Source: Paulinella micropora
Lineage: Eukaryota; Cercozoa; Imbricatea; Euglyphida
Length of the DNA: 24,960 nucleotides
Reading direction: 5' to 3'
Assembly (NCBI GenBank): GCA_009731375.1
Contig: BJOX01000067.1
Location: 1,011,075-1,036,034, forward strand
Under the pieces are notes generated by a model. That model searched no databases and was not told the origin of the DNA. It was given only the letters and a program-made list of their open reading frames with translations. Shown here one piece after another: positions 20,219 through 24,960 of the stretch. Made by a program: the position numbers and the translations under genes. Each line of letters opens with the position of its first letter. Within the stretch, counting starts at the first letter, position 1.

Positions 20219-21114
20219 AGTCGCCGTGCTGGCGAACCTGAAGACGAACTCGACGTTGAGCTCGCTGCTGGACTCGATGATGAGCTCGATGATGAGCTCG
20301 CGGGGGCCGGAGTCACAGTTGTTGCATTCCCGGTTGTTGCAGTCACGGGGGCTCCACCTCGGTCCTCCGCGGAGGGGTTCGTGCCGCCAGCGAGCAAGGT
20401 CGGGTAAGCTTCTTCCGCAACGGAGAAGAGAGTGCTCAACGTGATGCGACCACCTTGCAATGTTGTGCTCAGCAAGATGCGAGGCGTTGGGCGTACCGGT
20501 GTCGATGTGCTGGGGGTTGAACCTGACGAACCAGTCGAGGTTGCTGTCTGCGTTGCAAAGGTCTGCATAGGTCCAAGAGGGCCAGTCATCGGTCGAAGTG
20601 GCGTCGCGAAGGCTGGGTCAGACATGGACAGTGCTCGATTGACCAGTAGGGCAGGTGGGCGTGCTGCCAAGAGGGATGTCAGCGATGGATGCGGGTCACG
20701 CCGGGACAGGGGTGTCGCTCCACTCGCTAGACTACCAGGGCGGGCAAACGGATCGACAGAGGTGGTTGGAGGTACCCTACTGATTGGGGCCAATGTTGTT
20801 GCACCTACGGGCAACGCAACTCTGGTAAAGGCCAACGATGGAGTGACTACAGGGGACGATGTTGCAGTAGATGATGGTGCAGCTGGGGTGATGGGGCTCG
20901 TCGATGGGTGAGTCGGCGGTGCAGGTCCCAAAAGAATATATCCCAGGGCTGCTGCTGGAGTCGTACCAGTCAGGGTCGATGGGGGCACGGTAACAGGAGT
21001 GCTTGCAGGGGTTGAAAGTACCAATCCAGAAAGTGATCCAGGTGCCCCAGGGATCATCGAAGTCGAAATCGGTAAATGGTCAACATATTCCTCTAAAGGA
21101 ATGAGAGTACCCAA
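20215..21114 (-). CDS. Ser/Thr/Pro-rich Gag-like ORF, 299 aa
   Basis: Same reading frame as 21136-21522; only a TAA and seven codons separate them. Composition is low-complexity (Ser, Thr, Pro, Ala), ending in poly-Ser runs encoded by gatgatgagctc repeats. It is probably the disordered middle of Gag. No ATG is evident at its start, which supports its being the continuation of the upstream ORF past the TAA. Confidence 0.5.
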   Translation of the reverse strand: MGTLIPLEEYVDHLPISTSMIPGAPGSLSGLVLSTPASTPVTVPPSTLTGTTPAAALGYILLGPAPPTHPSTSPITPAAPSSTATSSPVVTPSLAFTRVALPVGATTLAPISRVPPTTSVDPFARPGSLASGATPLSRRDPHPSLTSLLAARPPALLVNRALSMSDPAFATPLRPMTGPLGPMQTFATQTATSTGSSGSTPSTSTPVRPTPRILLSTTLQGGRITLSTLFSVAEEAYPTLLAGGTNPSAEDRGGAPVTATTGNATTVTPAPASSSSSSSSSPAASSTSSSSSGSPARRL

Positions 21115-21135
21115 TGGATTCCAGAGAGCTTCATG

Positions 21136-21522
21136 TTAAGCTGCAGAGCCTGTAGGTCCAAGGTATTCCTGGTAGATGTCGTGGGCTGTTATATTCGGAT
21201 TACACATCAACTTTAGGGAGGGTGTCGGTACTAATGGTAAATGAAGCAAATTAGTTTGCTTATCTTTTACTGCTTTAAGTAAAATATTTCGATATTCACC
21301 TGAATGATTAGTAAATAAATCTTCTTTGAACTGCGTTGATTGCGTCAACGAGAGGTCCGCAGTGAGAGGAGTTGACTTCCCTTCCTCAACTTCCTTCAGG
21401 AGTTTCTTCTCGGAGGGCAGAAGACCATGGTACACTCCCAGAATGGTAAAGGGGTCCAGACATTTCCTCTTGTGCTCCCGAAGACGCGACAGGGGATCGT
21501 CGTGGCGCGAGTTGGCGAACAT
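21136..21522 (-). CDS. first ORF after the 5' LTR (Gag N-terminus-like), 128 aa
   Basis: ATG at 21520-21522, about 350 bases downstream of the 5' LTR in element orientation, ending TAA at 21136-21138. It is charged and globular-looking (FTILGVYHGLLPSEKKLLKE; HDIYQEYLGPTG near the end). The position fits the start of Gag. The TAA is followed in the same frame by another 300 open codons, so it is either a nonsense mutation, a readthrough stop, or a genuine short first ORF. I recognise no family. Confidence 0.55.
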   Translation of the reverse strand: MFANSRHDDPLSRLREHKRKCLDPFTILGVYHGLLPSEKKLLKEVEEGKSTPLTADLSLTQSTQFKEDLFTNHSGEYRNILLKAVKDKQTNLLHLPLVPTPSLKLMCNPNITAHDIYQEYLGPTGSAA

Positions 21523-21870
21523 TCCACGTCACCAGGGGTAGGCCAGGCAGTGTGAGTACACTTGTAGAGCACGATGAGCAGCAAAGAGGAGGATCTTGCT
21601 GGGTGATAAGGGGGTGACCCTAACACAAACAAAACCAGACACATACTGTGTTGGTGTTGGTTGACTGCATAGAGTGTGGAAGAGCAGAGAGACGACACAA
21701 AAATGCAAAGACAGGTGAACGATCTGTCCCACATATCTGTTTTTGATGAGCTCTGATTCCCCACGTTCGTTGAGTAGTACCTTCCTTGTAGGAGGTGCTT
21801 TCAAATCGATCTGTCGACAGAGCACACAAAACTCGTGTGTGCAGTTTCCACTTGAAAGGACAATTCGAAT
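21523..21870 (-). other. retroelement 5' leader
   Basis: Lies between the 5' LTR and the first ORF. In element orientation the base after the LTR begins attcgaattg. I do not see a standard tgg-starting primer-binding site, so the primer cannot be named. No coding signal. Confidence 0.45.
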
Positions 21871-22458
21871 TGTGAGTTTGGATACAACCCCAAGGGATAA
21901 ATACACCACGAACTCTTATTAAAAGTCTCTATGGCTGCAAAAAGTCCTAACTACTGAGAGTAGGTGAAATACCAGTAAATAGCTGAGAGGTCACTTCGTT
22001 TATTTACGTAGGTTTCTAGTTATTTACATATTTTGGTTGCAAAGTACGATCGCTGTTGAACGTAGATTGTGAGTTGGTATTGCGTGACACTTGAAAATGC
22101 CGGTGTAGCACTTGAATGAGGGCTTCAAGTCCAAGTTGTAGGTTCAAGTGTCCGAAATTTGCTTTTGGAAAAGTCGTTCACAGTCAGAAGTGATGTGCAG
22201 GTATTGTGCTGCAAATATTATTTTCCGTTCTCTTGACTGCGTGTCCGCCAATTTACCGTAACATGCGTTTTTCGGGAAATCGGGGGAAAAGGCAGTAGAA
22301 AGGGGGAAAATGGTAATTGTCGTAAAAACTTTGATTAAATCGTTTGACGTCATTCCTGGATGAAATCGAAAACTAGTTAGTGAAGCGAAACTAACGGGCC
22401 GGTCAAAAACAGTAAAATGTCAACGGTAGTGGTTTTGGTCGGTCGTCAAACTCTGATA
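21871..22458 (-). repeat. 5' LTR (right copy)
   Basis: Direct repeat of 11190-11892, ending tctgata where the left copy has tctgatca (one base lost). It lacks the (CA)n-containing insertion of the left copy. It should carry the element promoter; no core promoter is obvious. Confidence 0.87.
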
Positions 22459-22462
22459 AAGT
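22459..22462. other. putative target-site duplication, right (aagt)
   Basis: Matches 11186-11189 outside the opposite LTR. Confidence 0.55.
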
Positions 22463-24200
22463 TTTGTTTTCACCTGGTCCGCTTGAGGCTGATAGGAGGT
22501 GGCCAGTACACTTCTGCCTTCCCACAACCACACTCGACCTACTATTAATACCTCTCATCGCCCCACATTGCCCCAAGCCTGACCCAGCAACTCCTGCAGT
22601 AGCCCGTGTGTTTTAGCATGGTTTTGCGCTCATTATGTGAGTGTTAATTTGTAGCATTGATTATATCAGACTGAGCCACACTTTAACGACCTCAGGCTGC
22701 CCTCCTGAGGGCGAGTGGTCGTTAGCATAATAAACATAGATCCGTTACTTTATCATGAGTCATATTAAAATTGTACATTTCCGTAGCAAAACTATAAGTA
22801 AAAACATTTAATTTGAAAGTTAACTTGAATGAAAGAACTTGATCATCGAAAAATAGTAAAAACTGACTTCAAACCAATCAATTTCCAGTCGCTCCGATCA
22901 CCACTTTTTTCCAACTAATTTGCGCCACCCTGACCAGGAAAAACCAGCCATATGTAGATCATGTGAAACCCCCAAAACATGTGAATAAAGTTGCTGTTTC
23001 AATAAATGCAAATGTCACACTTATTAATATATAACTATTGAACTGATTTTAATATATTGTAGCTGAAAGATTTTCTCAAAAAGAGAAGCCTTCAAGTTCA
23101 AAGTCAGTGGTCAATACTAAACTCAAAGACAACCACTCCAACATTTCATGTTCAAGCCGGCCCCACCAACTTTTGGAGGAAAGTTTCACGATTGCATAGG
23201 AAAATGTACTGACGGATTTTGTGGTATGATACTGGCTAGATTTTTTTTGAAAACATGGTGTCTCGACACCTCAGACACATGCTCAGTTTCTGCGCGCAAA
23301 ATATCTGCCACCGTTCATACTTGAACTTGAAGAGCCTACGGTGATGAATGAGGTTCCGAGATGATACATCACAAGAAACAAATGCCTGGCACGGTATCAA
23401 TTTTTTCTTAATAAATTATATTTCGACATAGAAAAGTTGAAGCAAAAACCGATCGTCAGGAGGGTCGTCAAAAAACTTAAATGAATTTGAAATGAGTCTA
23501 GGAGTCGTATTTCTCATTAATAACTGATTCAAAGAAACTTGAGGCGTTTCATCATCAAGTGAAGTTCAGTTTCTATATATTATACTATCACTAGGCTAGC
23601 CGCTTCCCTGATCTTTTTAGCTATTCATGAGTATATATGATAATTTTGCCACGGTCTGTGGTTATAGGTACACAACAACAACTTTTTGAAAGCATGAGTT
23701 TCGTGCGGGACGCAGGGACCTTGTATGCAGCTAATATACTGTGGAACTTTATTTTTATGCTTGGAATATGATATAATATCTGTCACTAGGATGGTCGTTT
23801 CCAATAAAAAAATTTCGAGGAGCGAACTCCTCTCATAGCTTTTGAAAGTGATTTTTTTCCTTCCGACATACCCTCCAAAATGAGACTTCATGTTTTCATC
23901 ATTTCTACTACACACAAATTGAAGTGTATCGGGTTGAGGAATCATGTGTATTAAGTGTACGAACATATTTAAACACTTTCTAGCCCTATACAAACTGAAC
24001 TCTGATCACAAAACCAATTTTTCTATTTTTCCGATTTAACAAGATTCAAGTTTTGCAAGGAAAATTTGCTGCACAGAAATGGAGTTTTATTGAAACAATG
24101 TGTACATGTGTTCCTGAACACCTATCCTATCGAAGTGTGGAACGCAAATATCACAAAACATAGAAGGGGCTACAAATATCAACGAAAACGAGTGCACACA
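22463..24200. other. AT-rich intergenic DNA
   Basis: About 1.7 kb with many stops in all frames. A 122-codon minus frame at 23625-23993 has no recognisable motif and no splice context I trust. No RNA gene, repeat family or promoter can be supported. Confidence 0.5.
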
Positions 24201-24206
24201 CACCAA

Positions 24207-24210
24207 TAAG

Positions 24211-24292
<82 letters not shown>

Positions 24293-24324
24293 TATGTGGT
24301 ATGAGGTGTCATGCACTCCACGCT

Positions 24325-24391
<67 letters not shown>

Positions 24392-24436
24392 TAGTATGAG
24401 GTGTCATGCACTTCACGCTTAGATAGAAGATAGATC
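24207..24436. repeat. GATA arrays separated by a duplicated 30-bp unit
   Basis: Two (GATA)n runs (about 24210-24292, 24325-24391), each followed by the same unit (tatgaggtgtcatgcact, then c or t, cacgcttagata). The array and spacer were duplicated together. They lie just downstream of the stop of the minus-strand exon. Confidence 0.9.
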
Positions 24437-24439
24437 GTT

Positions 24440-24547
24440 CTATTTCTGTTCTGAGTTCTGTCCGGATTGCTTGTACAAGGCTCGAATGATATCGTCACTT
24501 GGTTCGTAACCCAGGCTATCCAACGCGCTGACAGTGTTTGCGATTTC
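24440..24547 (-). CDS. probable terminal exon of a minus-strand gene
   Basis: An acceptor-like ctgtttcag (minus strand) precedes 35 codons and a TAG at 24440-24442. The peptide begins [19 protein letters not shown] and ends in a hydrophilic tail (GQNSEQK). Its ANT..AL..LGY pattern resembles one helical repeat of RAP/FAST-kinase-like or octotricopeptide RNA-binding proteins of organelles (motif ANTLWALAKLG), but 35 residues are too few for a firm call. The upstream intron would contain the GGTA/TACC array at about 24558-24712. The rest of the gene would lie further right and is not resolved in the window. Confidence 0.5.
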   Translation of the reverse strand, partial: EIANTVSALDSLGYEPSDDIIRALYKQSGQNSEQK

Positions 24548-24557
24548 CTGAAACAGT

Positions 24558-24712
24558 GGGTAGGTAGGTAGGTAGATAGATGGGTAGGTAGATAGGTAGA
24601 TAGGTGGATAGGTGAGTGGGTAGGTAGGTAGATAGGTAGATAGGTAGATAGGTGGGTAGGTAGGTTGGTAGGTAGGTAGGAAGGTGGGTAGGTAGGAAGG
24701 TGGGTAGGTAGG
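24558..24712. repeat. GGTA/GATA array in the presumed intron
   Basis: (GGTA)n with GATA, GGTG and GAAG variants, lying next to the acceptor of the terminal exon. On the minus strand it is a pyrimidine-rich TACC array, similar to ODC intron 5. Confidence 0.9.
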
Positions 24713-24960
24713 TAGAGAGATAGGGAGATTGTAGGCATCACCCCCCGGATAGCCGGTAAAAAGTACCTTTTCCTGGTGACAGGTGCACCAGCTTGTTTTT
24801 CAGTATTATTTGTCCGGATTGGACCTGATGCCATTTTATTCCTGGTCTGTTGCCGTTTTCCTTTTTGGCTTCACTGAGCTAATATAACGAGACATCATTC
24901 TCATCTTTTGAGGACTGTGTTTGGTTGTATTACCGACTTTTTACGAGCTATCGTTGGGGG
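24713..24960. other. right end of the window, unresolved
   Basis: Unique sequence on the upstream side of the presumed minus-strand gene. A minus-strand frame beginning at 24834 is open towards the repeat, but its frame does not join the terminal exon when the aaaag/gtactt donor is used. No exon is called here. Confidence 0.35.

Larger units (their letters stand above)
11190..22458 (-). mobile_element. LTR retrotransposon with Ty3/gypsy-like integrase, about 11.3 kb, decayed, no RT found
   Basis: Two direct repeats, 11190-11892 and 21871-22458, flank a 10-kb interior whose genes all read on the minus strand. The right repeat is therefore the 5' LTR. Order in element orientation: 5' LTR, leader, Gag-like ORFs, zinc-knuckle-like region, protease-like region, acidic/Ser-rich linker, unknown polypeptides, integrase, poly-G tract, 3' LTR. 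The integrase has an HHCC domain, a DD35E core and a GPY/F-like module, pointing to the Ty3/gypsy side rather than copia. In-frame stops at 21136-21138 and 13296-13298 and several apparent frameshifts indicate a non-autonomous or dead copy. No YxDD box, AP..F motif or RNase H motif was seen in the three minus frames. The interior is much longer than the usual 4.5-6 kb. Confidence 0.88.

Noticed and set aside
11190-22458. Polinton/Maverick interpretation, because a retroviral-type integrase occurs with large unknown ORFs
   Set aside because: The terminal repeats are direct, not inverted, have TG...CA ends, and no polymerase B, packaging ATPase or capsid motif was seen.

Overview
The window looks like nuclear DNA of a eukaryote, probably a microbial or algal protist. 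The one clear gene is split by six short GT-AG introns, there is a large retrovirus-like element, and tetranucleotide microsatellites are unusually abundant, including inside introns. I cannot name the species. Four runs of N (1317-1581, 2558-2627, 3854-4262, 11946-11955) are assembly gaps, all in or next to simple sequence.

Layout. Positions 1-7100 are almost entirely simple-sequence DNA: GATA/TATC, GA, AAAG, AAGG, ACAT, GAAT, CAA and CAGA arrays. They enclose a small AT-rich satellite (about 420-790), a unique island (1897-2117), two copies of a hairpin-forming dispersed element (3329-3468, 4572-4708) and a spacerless 76-bp palindrome (4879-4954). Positions 7816-9986 (+) hold a complete ornithine decarboxylase gene of seven exons and 509 codons, with an N-terminal extension that looks like an organelle-targeting sequence. 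Positions 9987-10988 are 3'-flanking AT-rich DNA with ATT/TTA arrays, followed by a short orphan ORF (10989-11222).

Positions 11190-22458 are a minus-strand LTR retrotransposon of about 11.3 kb. It has two directly repeated LTRs, a matching 4-base direct repeat (aagt) just outside each end, Gag-like ORFs, a zinc-knuckle-like motif, a weak aspartic-protease-like segment, a DD35E integrase with GPY/F-like and further C-terminal domains, and a poly-G tract beside the 3' LTR. Several frameshifts and in-frame stops show decay. I found no reverse-transcriptase or RNase H motif. The 4 kb where they should lie instead encodes an acidic and Ser-rich linker and unknown Cys-containing polypeptides.

Positions 22463-24200 are AT-rich with no gene I can support. 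Near the right end a probable terminal exon of a minus-strand gene (24440-24547) lies between GATA and GGTA arrays, with the GGTA array in its intron.

The ODC gene, the retroelement and the partial right-hand gene do not form a functional unit. The most unusual features are the LTR element that lacks RT but keeps integrase, the presequence on ODC, and the occupied/empty-site pair for the hairpin element.
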